This document shows, one piece after another, positions 8,206-17,408 of a stretch of DNA of 64,000 nt. The stretch covers positions 9,597 through 73,596 of the forward strand of contig DHJA01000170.1 in the NCBI GenBank assembly GCA_002404095.1, written 5' to 3'. A model generated the notes under the pieces. The model was not told the DNA's origin. It ran no database searches and saw nothing but the letters and a program-made list of their open reading frames with translations. A program made the translations under genes and the position numbers. The DNA comes from Planctomycetaceae bacterium UBA4732 (lineage in GTDB: Bacteria > Planctomycetota > Planctomycetia > Gemmatales > Gemmataceae). Numbering within the stretch: the stretch's first letter is position 1; each line of letters opens with the position of its first letter.

Positions 8206-8829
8206 ATGAGTACCTTAACGTCTCTGATGGAACGGCTCGGCAATATCCCGCTGCACCGCATCCGCTTTCATCCGCCGCCGGGCACAGCCGTTGAGCAGGA
8301 TGTGCTTGCCTACGATCACAACGGCATGATGTGCGAACTGGTGGACGGCGTGTTAGTTGAGAAGGCGTCGGGGTTAAGCAAATCAGTACTGGCCGTGTCC
8401 TTGATCGCAACCCTAAGCCCTTTCGTTCGTTCACGCAACCTTGGCTTGGTGACAGAGGGGCAAGGCACGATCCGCCTCTCTGCCGGACTTGTGCGCATGC
8501 CCGACGTGGCCTTTACAAGCTGGGATCGCTTGCCCAGCCGCCGCGTACCTGACGAGCCGATGCCGCTGCTGGCGCCAGACTTGGCTGTGGAGGTTTTGAG
8601 CGAGGACAATACTCTGGGCGAAATGAAGCGCAAACGCCATGACTATTTCTCCGCCGGCGTCCGTCTCGTTTGGCTTGCCGACCCCGAAACCCGAACCGTA
8701 GACGTCTACACCAGCGAGAAGCAATTCATGCGCTTGACCGAAGCGGACGTACTTGATGGTGGAAGTGTATTGCCCGGCTTCCAGCTATCGGTGCGAGAAT
8801 GGTTCGCGGAACTGGATCGACACGGATAA
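8206..8829 (+). CDS. Uma2 family (DUF820) endonuclease-like protein
   Basis: About 207 residues from the ATG at 8206. Shows the DUF820/Uma2 pattern: CELVDGVLVEKASG near residue 45, GQGTIRLSAGLVRMPDVAF with the PD element, LAPDLAVEVLSEDNT and the E-x-K-like core, then VRLVWLADPETRTVDVYTS. The fold is PD-(D/E)XK nuclease-like; a cellular role is not established. Divergent from the kinase and convergent with the lipid operon. The frame upstream to 8062 has no sensible protein character. Confidence 0.88.
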   Translation: MSTLTSLMERLGNIPLHRIRFHPPPGTAVEQDVLAYDHNGMMCELVDGVLVEKASGLSKSVLAVSLIATLSPFVRSRNLGLVTEGQGTIRLSAGLVRMPDVAFTSWDRLPSRRVPDEPMPLLAPDLAVEVLSEDNTLGEMKRKRHDYFSAGVRLVWLADPETRTVDVYTSEKQFMRLTEADVLDGGSVLPGFQLSVREWFAELDRHG

Positions 8830-8835
8830 CGCGGT

Positions 8836-9756
8836 TCAGTTAAGCGGATGGCGTTTCAGGAAATCGCGCACCAGCGGAATGATCTCTTCGCCGGCGTCTT
8901 CCAGGACGAAATGCCCGGCGTCCGCGAAGGCATGGACTTCCGCGGAAGGGAAGCGCCGTCGCCATTCCTCCAGAAAGTGCCGGTCGAATACGAAGTCCTT
9001 TTCTCCCCAACATATCAGCATCGGCACGTCGCGGAAGCGTTGCAAGCCGTCCTGCACTTCGCTCACCAAGTCGTAACCGGGGTCGCCGGCGCGGACCGGA
9101 ATGTCCTGCACGAAACGCAACACGGCGACGCGATTGCGCCATGAATCGTAGGGAGCAAGGTAGCCGGCGCGTGCTTCCGGCGACAGGGGCCGGCGCGTTA
9201 CGCACCAACGGACGGCCGCCCGGCTGAAAGCGTTGAGACCGCGAACGAGAAACGGGCCGGTCAGCGGGTTACGGCATAGCCACAGCGACCACGGCAGTCG
9301 CTTACCCGCCGGCATGTGAAACGCGGCCGTATTTAGCACCACCAGCCGCTTGACGCGCTCTGGTCGTCGGTTTGCCCACGCCATGCCGATCATGCCGCCC
9401 CAATCGTGCAGTACCAGCGTGACGTTCTCGCGCACACCGAGTCGCTCCAATAGATCGTCAAGATCCTGAGCGCGGCGTTCCAGTGTGTACGGATACTGGC
9501 GGACATCGGGCTTGTCGGATAGACCGCAGCCGATGTGATCGGGGACGATCACGCGATAGTCGTCGCGCAGCGCAGACGCCAAATTGCGATAGTAAAAGGA
9601 CCAAGTGGGGTTGCCGTGCAACATCACGATGGGATCGCCGGCGCCCTCGTCGATGTAGCTCAGGCGAAAGCCCTGGATATCAAGAAAGCGAGCAGTGGGG
9701 GCTTCGCGCTCCCCTTTCGGGTCGCGGCTAAACGTCTGGTGCGCCTCCTGCTTCAC
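8836..9756 (-). CDS. oleB: Alpha/beta hydrolase of haloalkane-dehalogenase/OleB type
   Basis: About 306 residues from GTG at 9756, which overlaps the OleA-like stop as GTGA; an ATG at 9780 would give a longer overlap. Features: oxyanion motif HGNPTW, DHIGCGLSDKP, nucleophile Asp118 in LHDWGG, and catalytic His in DAGHFVLED. An Asp nucleophile is the mark of haloalkane dehalogenases and of OleB, the beta-lactone decarboxylase of long-chain olefin synthesis. Coupling to an OleA-like gene favours OleB. Residues about 8-17 (TFSRDPKGER) are encoded by half of a repeated palindromic element. The symbol is an inference from context, since OleC and OleD are not in the window. Confidence 0.75.
   Translation of the reverse strand: MKQEAHQTFSRDPKGEREAPTARFLDIQGFRLSYIDEGAGDPIVMLHGNPTWSFYYRNLASALRDDYRVIVPDHIGCGLSDKPDVRQYPYTLERRAQDLDDLLERLGVRENVTLVLHDWGGMIGMAWANRRPERVKRLVVLNTAAFHMPAGKRLPWSLWLCRNPLTGPFLVRGLNAFSRAAVRWCVTRRPLSPEARAGYLAPYDSWRNRVAVLRFVQDIPVRAGDPGYDLVSEVQDGLQRFRDVPMLICWGEKDFVFDRHFLEEWRRRFPSAEVHAFADAGHFVLEDAGEEIIPLVRDFLKRHPLN
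9705..9734 (-). repeat. Half copy of palindromic element (family 2) inside oleB-like N-terminus
   Basis: Thirty bases matching one arm of the palindromes at 47963 and 61377, ending TCGGGTCGCGGCTAAACG, with one extra T in the C-T run. The opposite arm is absent. The segment is translated as residues near the N-terminus of the OleB-like protein. Confidence 0.75.
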
Positions 9757-10790
9757 CAATCCACCCCGAGCATGAGACAATTCAGACCGCTGCCGATGCC
9801 AAGGAAGCCGACGCGGTCGCCGGGCAATAGGAACTCGCGCTCCTCCGCCAGCGCCGCCGTCAACGGCAGCGACACGGTTCCCATGTTGCCGAGGAAAGAG
9901 TAGGTCGAATACTCCTTAGCAGGCGCAATGCCCAGCGTCTTGAGGATCAAGTCGCGGTGCGGGCCGCCGACCTGATGGCAGATGATCTTGTCCACCATGT
10001 CATTCGCCCAGCCGACGCGGTGCAAGAAGCCGTCCCAGGTGCGCAGGCCCAGTTCGACGCCGTACTTGAGGACGGACACCGAGTCAGTGGACATGAATTG
10101 CTTGGCCGCGCTCAGCACGGTTTCGATGCCCCAGCGACAAAGGGCGTGGTACTGCGGCGCCGCCATTGTGGTGCCGCCCAGCAGACGACGGCGCTGGTTC
10201 GTGTCGAACGAGCCGTCGGTCACGACCACGGCCACGGCGCCCGAACCGCCGGTCAGCGTGGCCACCGAAGTCTTGAACGTCTCCATGTTGCGCGAGCGCA
10301 ACATATCCTCGATGACCACGTCATTGATTTCACGGGCCGTCTCGCACGAAACGACCATGCCGGCGCGCACCTGGCCTAATTCGATGCGATTGGCGATCTC
10401 GACGATTCCGTTGAGGACGCCGAGACAGGCGTTGCTCAGGTCGAACACGGCGCCGGGACTGGCGCCGAGCGCGGCCGCCACCTTGCAGGCAGTGGCCGGC
10501 TCGAACTGCTCCCGACACACGGCCGCGTAGATCAAGACTTCGAGATCTTCCGCGCGGACGTTCGACGCCTCCAGAGCTTTGCGCCCCGCCAGCGTCGCCC
10601 CCTGCGACACCGAGAAGCCAGGTTCCCACCAACGCCGTTCTTGAATGCCCGTCAGCGCTTCCAGCTGTCCTTGAGGCATGTGCAGCGCTTGATAGACCGG
10701 CTCGAGGCGTGCTTCCAACTCTTGGGAAGTCACCACGACCGGCGGCAATTCATAGCCGAAAGAATCCAGAAAAACGCGCGAATACTTCAT
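9753..10790 (-). CDS. oleA: OleA-like thiolase-superfamily enzyme (KAS III relative)
   Basis: 345 residues. Catalytic triad Cys122 (SNACLG), His272 (CHQVGG) and Asn302 (FLGNMGT), with triad spacing close to OleA and KAS III. REQFEPATA places a Glu at position 97 like the conserved partner-channel Glu of OleA, which KAS III enzymes lack. OleA condenses two acyl-CoA chains head to head into a beta-keto acid. The ATG at 10790 overlaps the megasynthase stop as ATGA, and the gene is followed by the OleB-like gene. It could instead act as a starter-unit KAS III for the megasynthase. Confidence 0.75.
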   Translation of the reverse strand: MKYSRVFLDSFGYELPPVVVTSQELEARLEPVYQALHMPQGQLEALTGIQERRWWEPGFSVSQGATLAGRKALEASNVRAEDLEVLIYAAVCREQFEPATACKVAAALGASPGAVFDLSNACLGVLNGIVEIANRIELGQVRAGMVVSCETAREINDVVIEDMLRSRNMETFKTSVATLTGGSGAVAVVVTDGSFDTNQRRRLLGGTTMAAPQYHALCRWGIETVLSAAKQFMSTDSVSVLKYGVELGLRTWDGFLHRVGWANDMVDKIICHQVGGPHRDLILKTLGIAPAKEYSTYSFLGNMGTVSLPLTAALAEEREFLLPGDRVGFLGIGSGLNCLMLGVDW

Positions 10791-13700
10791 AGTCGGGGGT
10801 TAGTCATTTCTTCCAGGGTGAAATCGGTCATGCGGTAGACGACCTTCCCATCCACCCATAGTAGCCCATCAGCGGTCACGCGGCGAGTCCGGTCGTCCCA
10901 TTGTGTTATGAAGGCTTGAACGACGACTTTTCGGTTGGCGGGTACGGCCTGGCCGCGGTAGAGCCATTGGTGGGCAGGGCCGATCATGGCGCGAAAGCGG
11001 ATATAGGGTCCGCCGCCCCAGCGCTCCACGGCGGCAACCTTCATCAATTGTAGCAGAGATTCCAGGCCGAGAGAACCCGGGATAACCGGATCTTGATAGA
11101 AGTGCGCCTTGAAGAACCATTCGGACGGATCGACCGCCTTGGCGCCTTGCACGAAACCTAGCCCCTTCGGCCCGCCGTCGGGGATGAACGCCTCAACGCG
11201 GTCGATCATGCGCAGCATTTTCTCAGGAAAGGGCGCGTCGGTCGGGTAGTCGAAGGCTTGGGCGCGGCCGCGATCCTCGGCCGTCAGCTCATAAAGCGAA
11301 GCGTCGGGAATGCCGACTTGTTGGGCCAACGCTTCGCGGGAGAAGAAGCCGAAATTGGTATTGCCCTCATAAACGATCTCTGAATCGCGGCGCATGGCGA
11401 AGTCGAACGTGACGATAATCATGCCGGCGGAGCGGGACGCGCCGGTGATGTGGACGCGCGTGGTGAGCGTACCGGCGTCGCGTCCGATTGGCGCGTGCAA
11501 TAAAGCTCTACCGCCGAGGTTGCGGAAACAGAGATCGGACTGGCTCGTCAACGCCGCGCCCAGGTAGGCCGCCATCCAACCGCACGGCTGCAACGCCGCT
11601 TCCAGCAGCATCACGAACGGCATTACCTCTTGTCGGTCAGCGGCGAAGTACCAGGCGTCGGGCGGCACGTCGTATTCGGCCTCAATGATGCCGCCGGCCT
11701 TGAGTTTCCACGGCTCCGCATCGACGCGCGTGATGCGGTCGATCATCAGCAACGGCGGCCCCGGCAGGCGCGCGATGAAACGCTCTTCGTCAAAGACGCG
11801 GTACGGCTCGCCGAACGCCGCCGATGGCTTGCCCACGGCGAAGGCGAGCAGGCGATCCCGGTCGAATAACGCAGGCGAGCCGGGTCGCGTAAGCGCCCGG
11901 AGTTGAGCGCAATCGCTGAAACCATCTCCGGGCGCTAACGCGACCCGGCTCGCCCAAAGGTCGCGCAATCCCTCGCGAGTCAGTCCGCCAAAGCGAACCG
12001 ACATATTCGTTATCTCGACAATCGGCTTACCGTCGGCGTAAATCAAGGCGTCGGCGATCGCATACGGTTCGGGCCGGTAGCCGCGTTCCTTGAGCGTCAC
12101 CTCGTAAGTTACGGTGTGCGTGGCCTCCGTCACTTGGCCGCGGCATTTAAGCTGGCTGGCCACGCCGGGCACGGGTTCACACACGACCGCATCGTGTTCA
12201 TCGACCCAGCCGAGCCTCATAAGATAGATTCGCAGAGTATGCAGACAGCATTCGTACATGAGCGTGCCCGGCATCACGCTGTCGTCCACGAAATGGCAGG
12301 TCAGAAACCAATCGTCGGTATGGACGTCGGCCTCGGCACGGATGCGGCCGACGCCGAATCGGCCGCCAGCCGGCTCCAGAGAGACCACGCGATCCACCAG
12401 CTTCAATCGCTCACCGGGTAGGCGCGTCGGGGCGCGGAGTTTTAACCCGGCGAACGCGGGTCCGAAGCAACCGGCGAGGTCGCCGGCGCGAAGGGCGTCA
12501 ATTTGGCCGGCCGAGTAGGATTCGACGCCGCGCGGCGCCAGCTCCGCCTCGTCGTCGGGCTGAACGCCCGGCAGCGGGCGAAGGTCCAGTCCGGTCTGTA
12601 CGACGCCTTTGCCGGACGCCAGTTCCTCGGCAGTGAAGAAGCCGGCGACGCCGTTGGTCATCGTCAATAACGGCTCGCCGTTAGCGCTCCCCTCGAAGCG
12701 GAAGCGGAATAAGTGCGTGTCGCCTTGACGGAAAAAGCGCTCAATGTGGATGTCATAACGCAGAGTCTGGCCAGGCGTGGGTAAGCCGCGATAAAACGTG
12801 ACCTTGGCGTCAAGCAGCCGATAAACGGCGAGGCCGCGCGTGCGGAAGTCGATGCCGAGCCAGGCGGACAGAAAGAGGTCGGCCTGACCCGATTCGATGG
12901 CGACGCAGGCGGCCATTCGACCGCCGTCGAGATACCAGGCGCCGTCTCGCACGTCATGTTCCGTTATGACGCGCCCGGAAGTAAGCGATAACGCCTCTCC
13001 TTCAATGAGCATGATGCGATCCACAAGCATCAACGGCTCATCGGGCAGACGAACGCGCGTCGGGTAAGCGTCGATGGCGTCGAAGGCGGGGCCGAGGACG
13101 CGGCCGATAGAGCCGACGGCGAACTCCAGGCACTGGTCGCGGTCCAACACCGGCGTCTCGACGGCGGTTGCGCTTGCGGCGCCGCCAAGCAGCGATTCCA
13201 GAAGGCCCGTCTGAAAGGCGAGGTTGTCGATCACGGTTCGGCGCACCGAGTCGGTGTAGCGGAGAAAGGCGGCGTGCGCTTGGCCGTGCGCTTCCCGCGT
13301 CGCCGCGGCCTCGCCGAGGAGGGGCGCGACCACGGTGGGGTTGGCCGCCGTCCTCCGGTGTGCCGCCGGCGGCGGGGGAACGATAAACGGCTCACCCCCT
13401 ATAGGGATAGCGATGGCGCGCTCTGGAGCGGTCGTCTCGGCGAGGGTCGGCGCATCATCGCGGCCGTATAACGGCCCCAAGTCCACATCAACGCGCTCCG
13501 CGATAAGCATCGCCAGCAGCCGCAGTGCGGCCGACGCGCCATCCGCGCCGGGCGCGCAGACCGATCTCGCCCGATGCGGGCGGTCGCCAAGGATGGCGCC
13601 GATCATACGAGAACACGACGCCCCAGGCCCCATTTCCACGAAAACGCGCACGCCGTCGCGGTATGCGGCCTCGATTACGGCCGGGAAGTCGATGGTATCC

Positions 13701-16700
13701 AACGCTTGCGCCAGGATGGCGTCGGCGGCATTGTCCTCGCTTAGCTCATAGGGCCGGGCGAGCGCCGTACAATAAAAACGCACATTAGGGGGCGGCGTTG
13801 TAGGCAAGAGATGAAGCCGACGGTATGACTCCGCGACTTCATGCGCGACGGGGCAGTGGACCGTACTCGTCTCCGGCACCGGCAGCAGAGTACATCGAAG
13901 CCGGCGGGCGACTTCCGTCACGTCCGTGCGATAGCCCCCAATGACGCATTCGCGTGACGTATTAATGATGAGGAGATAGGCGCGGTCCAAGCCGACGAGG
14001 GCGGCGATAACATCCTGGACAGGCCGATCCACGATGAGGCCGGCGGTCCATTCGACCGGCGCGTCCGGCGCCAATCGCCACGCTTTTCTGGCCGCGTCGC
14101 ACACCCCGGTTAGGTCGCCAGCGAACAGCGTCGAGGCGTTCATGGCTTGGAGCATCACGTCGCGGCCGACCCATGCTCGCAACGCGAACAGCGCCGCCGA
14201 TTCGCCGAGGCTGTAACCGATGGCCGCGTCCGGGTGGACGCCGAACATCCGCACCAGATCGCTGGTAAGACCGGCCAACGCCACTTGACCGAAGATCTTT
14301 TGCCGCGAGTCGGCGACCTGTCCACTCGCGGCGTCCCAGAAGATCGGCGCGACAAACTGGCTGCGCAGCCGCTCGTTTTCACTGTCTTGGCGCCGCACGA
14401 TTTCGGGCCATTGCACGGCCAACTCGCGGCCCATGCCCGCATAGTCATTGCCCGAACCCGGAAAGACAAAGGCGGTCTTTCCAGTTCGACCCAGCGGTCT
14501 CGGCGAAAAAAAGATGCGGTCACGGTAAGCGGGCGGTGGAGCGTCTCCGTTGAAAATGCCGCCACGCGCCCAGTCAAGCTGCGCACGCAAATCGTCCCGG
14601 TCGTGGGCGACGAATGCGACAGCGAGCGGCTCGTCCGGCGCCGCAGGATGCGCGTGGAACCAAGCGCGGGCGTCCCTTTCAATGCCGTGATCTGGGGCGT
14701 CGAGTTGGGCGCGCAACTGATCCAATCCATAAGTCAGCGCGACGGCGTTAGGCCCATCGACCACGAACAGCGCCTCGTCGCGGGCACCCAGCGGTTGGCG
14801 ACGGTCGGGGCGATCTTCACACGCGCCGGCTTCCCATTCCTCCAATACCAGATGGACGCGGCCGCCGTCCAAGCTGGACGATTCGACCGTGGCCCGACGC
14901 GGGCCTTCGACGCGGTCACGCAGCCAATATTGAGCGGCGCGATTCGCCGTCGGCGGCAGAATCTGTTGATAGAGGCAGACGCAGGCTTTGAGGAAAGACG
15001 CCATGCCCGCCGCCGCGCCAGCGTGGCCGATGTCCGCCGATGCGTCCTCGCTCGCGCCGCCGGTCGCGCCGATTTCTTTAATGACGGCGTAAATGGTATC
15101 GCCGTCGCGCACGGCGTCGTCAAGACGTTTCAGTACGACCGCCGCCGCGCCTTCGCCTACGATGCGATTTGGAACAGGGTTTGCGAGTACGGCGCGCACA
15201 TCGCCGGCTAGGTCAACGGCCCCGGCCAGCGCCGCGTCGAGTTCGCCGCGCTGGAGCGCTCGCGCCGCGGCAGTTACGGCGTTTAATCCCGACGTTTCCT
15301 CACTGGATAGGGTGAAACTCGATCCGCCGAAGTGAAACGCCCGCGCGATGCGGCTGGCCGCGATGCTGCCCAGCGCTCCCATGACGCGGTTGGCGTTGAG
15401 TGCCGGCCCCGACGCTTCAAGGAGCGATTGTATCCATACCTCGGTGGGCGGCGTTCTCAGGCGCGCCGCCCATTCTTTCGCGTGTTTCAGCACCCACCAA
15501 CGGAAATGGTAATTAGTCGTATTGAGGTCGAGATTGAGTCCAATGAAGACGCCGGTGCGCGGCCGAGCCTCGTCGCTCAAGTGAACTTGGGCCAGGGCCG
15601 CGTCCGCGGCTTGCAGCATAAGCACTTGTTGCGGCAGAGCCTCCTGTAGCTCGCGTGGTGGGATACGGAAGCGGTCGGCGGCGATGCTGAGGTTGTCCAG
15701 ATAGAACCCGGCGAACGAAGAAGCATCCAAACCTTCGCGGCGCGCCCAGGCGCTTTCGAGAACGCCCCAATCATGCGCCGGCTGTTGCGGTTCGGCGGAT
15801 TGGCCGCCTAGCACCCGCTCCTGAAATAATTGCAGCGAGTGCCACGGACCAAAGCGGGCGTCCATTCCCACGACGGCGATGGGGACGGATGATGCTTGAC
15901 AAGCCCCGAGCGCAAGCGAGGGGTTTAGGGAAAACCCCTCGCTTGCGCTCGGGGCTTGTAGGGCTGGTAATAGTGAATCATCGTATTCTTCCAGAAGAAG
16001 ATGGGCATTAACGCCGCCGAAGCCGAAGCCGCTGATCGCCGCGCGCCGGGGCGTGGCCTCCGTGCGGCGCCGCCATTCGCGCGGCTCTTTAAGAACCTGA
16101 AAAGGCGACTTCTCCATCACCATCCCCAGCGCCGGCGTAACGAAATTCGCCGTCGGCGGCAGCGTCCGCGCCCGCAACGCCGATAGCACTTTGACAACGC
16201 CCGACGCCCCCGCCGCCGTTAACAGGTGGCCGACTGTGGACTTAACCGATCCGATAACGCATTGTCCCGGTCGCCAACCGTCGCGGCCCCACAACTCCTT
16301 GAGACTGGCGAACTCCACGGCGTCGCCGACCGGCGTGCCGGTGGCGTGGCACTCGATCATATCCACGTCGGTCGGTTCCCAACCGGCCGCGCGATAAGCG
16401 GCGCGCATGGCCCGCAACTGGCCCTCGCTGGTCGGCGCCAGTAGACCGCCGCCCACGTCATTAGACAAACCCACCCCGGCGATCACGGCCAGGATGCGGT
16501 CGCCGTCGCGCTCGGCGTCCTCCAGCCGCTTCAGCAAGAATACGCCTGCCCCTTCGCCGACCACCAAGCCATCGGCCCGCGCGTCGAAGGGACTGCAACG
16601 CCCCGTCGGCGACAGCGCCCGCAACTGGGCGAAACCCATCTGCGTATATAGGCAGTCGGGTCGTGAGACGCCGCCGGCCAACATAGCGTCGGCTCGCCCG

Positions 16701-17299
16701 GCGAGCAGTTCGTCGGCAGCGAGTTTTAGCGCGTAGAGGGATGAGGCGCAGGCGGCGTCAAGAGTGTAATGGCCGCCGCCCAGGCCGAGTGCTTTCGCCA
16801 GTACGCCGGCCGGCAGGCCGACGGCGTGACGGTTTCGTGGATCGACGGCTTCCGCCGGCCCCGCCTCGCCCAGCACTTTTTCCTCAAAGGTGCGACCGAG
16901 GTAGTTGCGGGCAAGAATCGAAGCCTTTTCAGTAGGTAAAACGATGTTACCTAGGATGACGCCCACGCGCCGACGATCCAAGTTGTGAGTCACGCCGGAC
17001 GCGAACGCCTGTTGACCCGCGTACAGTGTCAGATGAAACACGGGGTCCAGCCCGGCCAACAATTGGGAGGCGTCGAGCGGTATCGCGTCGAGGAAGCAGC
17101 CGCGGCGAGAATAAACCTTATCCGGAGCGGCAATGGCGGGATCATAAATAGCGTCAGGATCGAGCATCCAGCGGACTGCGGGCACATCGCGCGTATTATC
17201 GGTCCCCGCCAGCACGTCGGCCCACAGACGTTCGGGCGTTGACGCGGAAGGGAAGAGTCCGCCCATCCCGACGATGGCGACGCGCGACGAAACCGACAT
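10787..17299 (-). CDS. Pfa-like polyketide/polyunsaturated fatty acid megasynthase (KS-CLF-AT-DH4)
   Basis: 2170 residues from the ATG at 17299, which has GGAGAGAAG just upstream; the frame to 17440 is not supported. Domains: KS1 about 5-440 with Cys184 (DAACASS), His318 and His358; a second KS about 473-820 whose active-site Cys is lost (SSEETSG), like a chain-length factor; acyltransferase about 940-1260 (GYSLGES, Ser1030); and four FabA-like hot-dog domains about 1390-1560, 1610-1775, 1830-1985 and 2020-2160. His is in the second (CHFVDDSVMPG) and fourth (AHFYQDPVIPG), as in paired dehydratases. No ACP, ketoreductase or enoyl reductase, so partner subunits lie elsewhere. Two palindromic elements interrupt the linkers at about 448-467 and 1782-1809. 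Confidence 0.88.
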   Translation of the reverse strand: MSVSSRVAIVGMGGLFPSASTPERLWADVLAGTDNTRDVPAVRWMLDPDAIYDPAIAAPDKVYSRRGCFLDAIPLDASQLLAGLDPVFHLTLYAGQQAFASGVTHNLDRRRVGVILGNIVLPTEKASILARNYLGRTFEEKVLGEAGPAEAVDPRNRHAVGLPAGVLAKALGLGGGHYTLDAACASSLYALKLAADELLAGRADAMLAGGVSRPDCLYTQMGFAQLRALSPTGRCSPFDARADGLVVGEGAGVFLLKRLEDAERDGDRILAVIAGVGLSNDVGGGLLAPTSEGQLRAMRAAYRAAGWEPTDVDMIECHATGTPVGDAVEFASLKELWGRDGWRPGQCVIGSVKSTVGHLLTAAGASGVVKVLSALRARTLPPTANFVTPALGMVMEKSPFQVLKEPREWRRRTEATPRRAAISGFGFGGVNAHLLLEEYDDSLLPALQAPSASEGFSLNPSLALGACQASSVPIAVVGMDARFGPWHSLQLFQERVLGGQSAEPQQPAHDWGVLESAWARREGLDASSFAGFYLDNLSIAADRFRIPPRELQEALPQQVLMLQAADAALAQVHLSDEARPRTGVFIGLNLDLNTTNYHFRWWVLKHAKEWAARLRTPPTEVWIQSLLEASGPALNANRVMGALGSIAASRIARAFHFGGSSFTLSSEETSGLNAVTAAARALQRGELDAALAGAVDLAGDVRAVLANPVPNRIVGEGAAAVVLKRLDDAVRDGDTIYAVIKEIGATGGASEDASADIGHAGAAAGMASFLKACVCLYQQILPPTANRAAQYWLRDRVEGPRRATVESSSLDGGRVHLVLEEWEAGACEDRPDRRQPLGARDEALFVVDGPNAVALTYGLDQLRAQLDAPDHGIERDARAWFHAHPAAPDEPLAVAFVAHDRDDLRAQLDWARGGIFNGDAPPPAYRDRIFFSPRPLGRTGKTAFVFPGSGNDYAGMGRELAVQWPEIVRRQDSENERLRSQFVAPIFWDAASGQVADSRQKIFGQVALAGLTSDLVRMFGVHPDAAIGYSLGESAALFALRAWVGRDVMLQAMNASTLFAGDLTGVCDAARKAWRLAPDAPVEWTAGLIVDRPVQDVIAALVGLDRAYLLIINTSRECVIGGYRTDVTEVARRLRCTLLPVPETSTVHCPVAHEVAESYRRLHLLPTTPPPNVRFYCTALARPYELSEDNAADAILAQALDTIDFPAVIEAAYRDGVRVFVEMGPGASCSRMIGAILGDRPHRARSVCAPGADGASAALRLLAMLIAERVDVDLGPLYGRDDAPTLAETTAPERAIAIPIGGEPFIVPPPPAAHRRTAANPTVVAPLLGEAAATREAHGQAHAAFLRYTDSVRRTVIDNLAFQTGLLESLLGGAASATAVETPVLDRDQCLEFAVGSIGRVLGPAFDAIDAYPTRVRLPDEPLMLVDRIMLIEGEALSLTSGRVITEHDVRDGAWYLDGGRMAACVAIESGQADLFLSAWLGIDFRTRGLAVYRLLDAKVTFYRGLPTPGQTLRYDIHIERFFRQGDTHLFRFRFEGSANGEPLLTMTNGVAGFFTAEELASGKGVVQTGLDLRPLPGVQPDDEAELAPRGVESYSAGQIDALRAGDLAGCFGPAFAGLKLRAPTRLPGERLKLVDRVVSLEPAGGRFGVGRIRAEADVHTDDWFLTCHFVDDSVMPGTLMYECCLHTLRIYLMRLGWVDEHDAVVCEPVPGVASQLKCRGQVTEATHTVTYEVTLKERGYRPEPYAIADALIYADGKPIVEITNMSVRFGGLTREGLRDLWASRVALAPGDGFSDCAQLRALTRPGSPALFDRDRLLAFAVGKPSAAFGEPYRVFDEERFIARLPGPPLLMIDRITRVDAEPWKLKAGGIIEAEYDVPPDAWYFAADRQEVMPFVMLLEAALQPCGWMAAYLGAALTSQSDLCFRNLGGRALLHAPIGRDAGTLTTRVHITGASRSAGMIIVTFDFAMRRDSEIVYEGNTNFGFFSREALAQQVGIPDASLYELTAEDRGRAQAFDYPTDAPFPEKMLRMIDRVEAFIPDGGPKGLGFVQGAKAVDPSEWFFKAHFYQDPVIPGSLGLESLLQLMKVAAVERWGGGPYIRFRAMIGPAHQWLYRGQAVPANRKVVVQAFITQWDDRTRRVTADGLLWVDGKVVYRMTDFTLEEMTNPRL
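11874..11954. repeat. Palindromic element, family 1, inside the megasynthase frame
   Basis: Arms 11874-11901 and 11927-11954 (28 nt, one mismatch) around a 25-nt loop; one arm begins GGCGAGCCGGGTCGCGTAAG. Total 81 bases, exactly 27 codons, translated in the linker between hot-dog pairs. The same element, inverted, lies at 43408-43492. Confidence 0.9.
15900..15958. repeat. Palindromic element, family 3, inside the megasynthase frame
   Basis: Perfect 27-nt arms (15900-15926 and 15932-15958) around a 5-nt loop; an arm begins CAAGCCCCGAGCGCAAGCGA. Translated as about 20 residues in the linker between the two ketosynthase domains. A decayed relative lies at 36213. Confidence 0.88.
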
Positions 17300-17408
17300 G
17301 CTTCTCTCCTCATTATGCTTGCGATTGAGCCTTTTTCGGGTATCCTGGTAGGGTATGGAATCTCCGCCCGCGCCGCGCGACCCGCCTTCCTTCCAACCGA
17401 GCGAACGC

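Noticed and set aside
14147-15211. 354-codon plus-strand frame
   Set aside because: Antisense of the AT/CLF part of the megasynthase; no recognisable protein.
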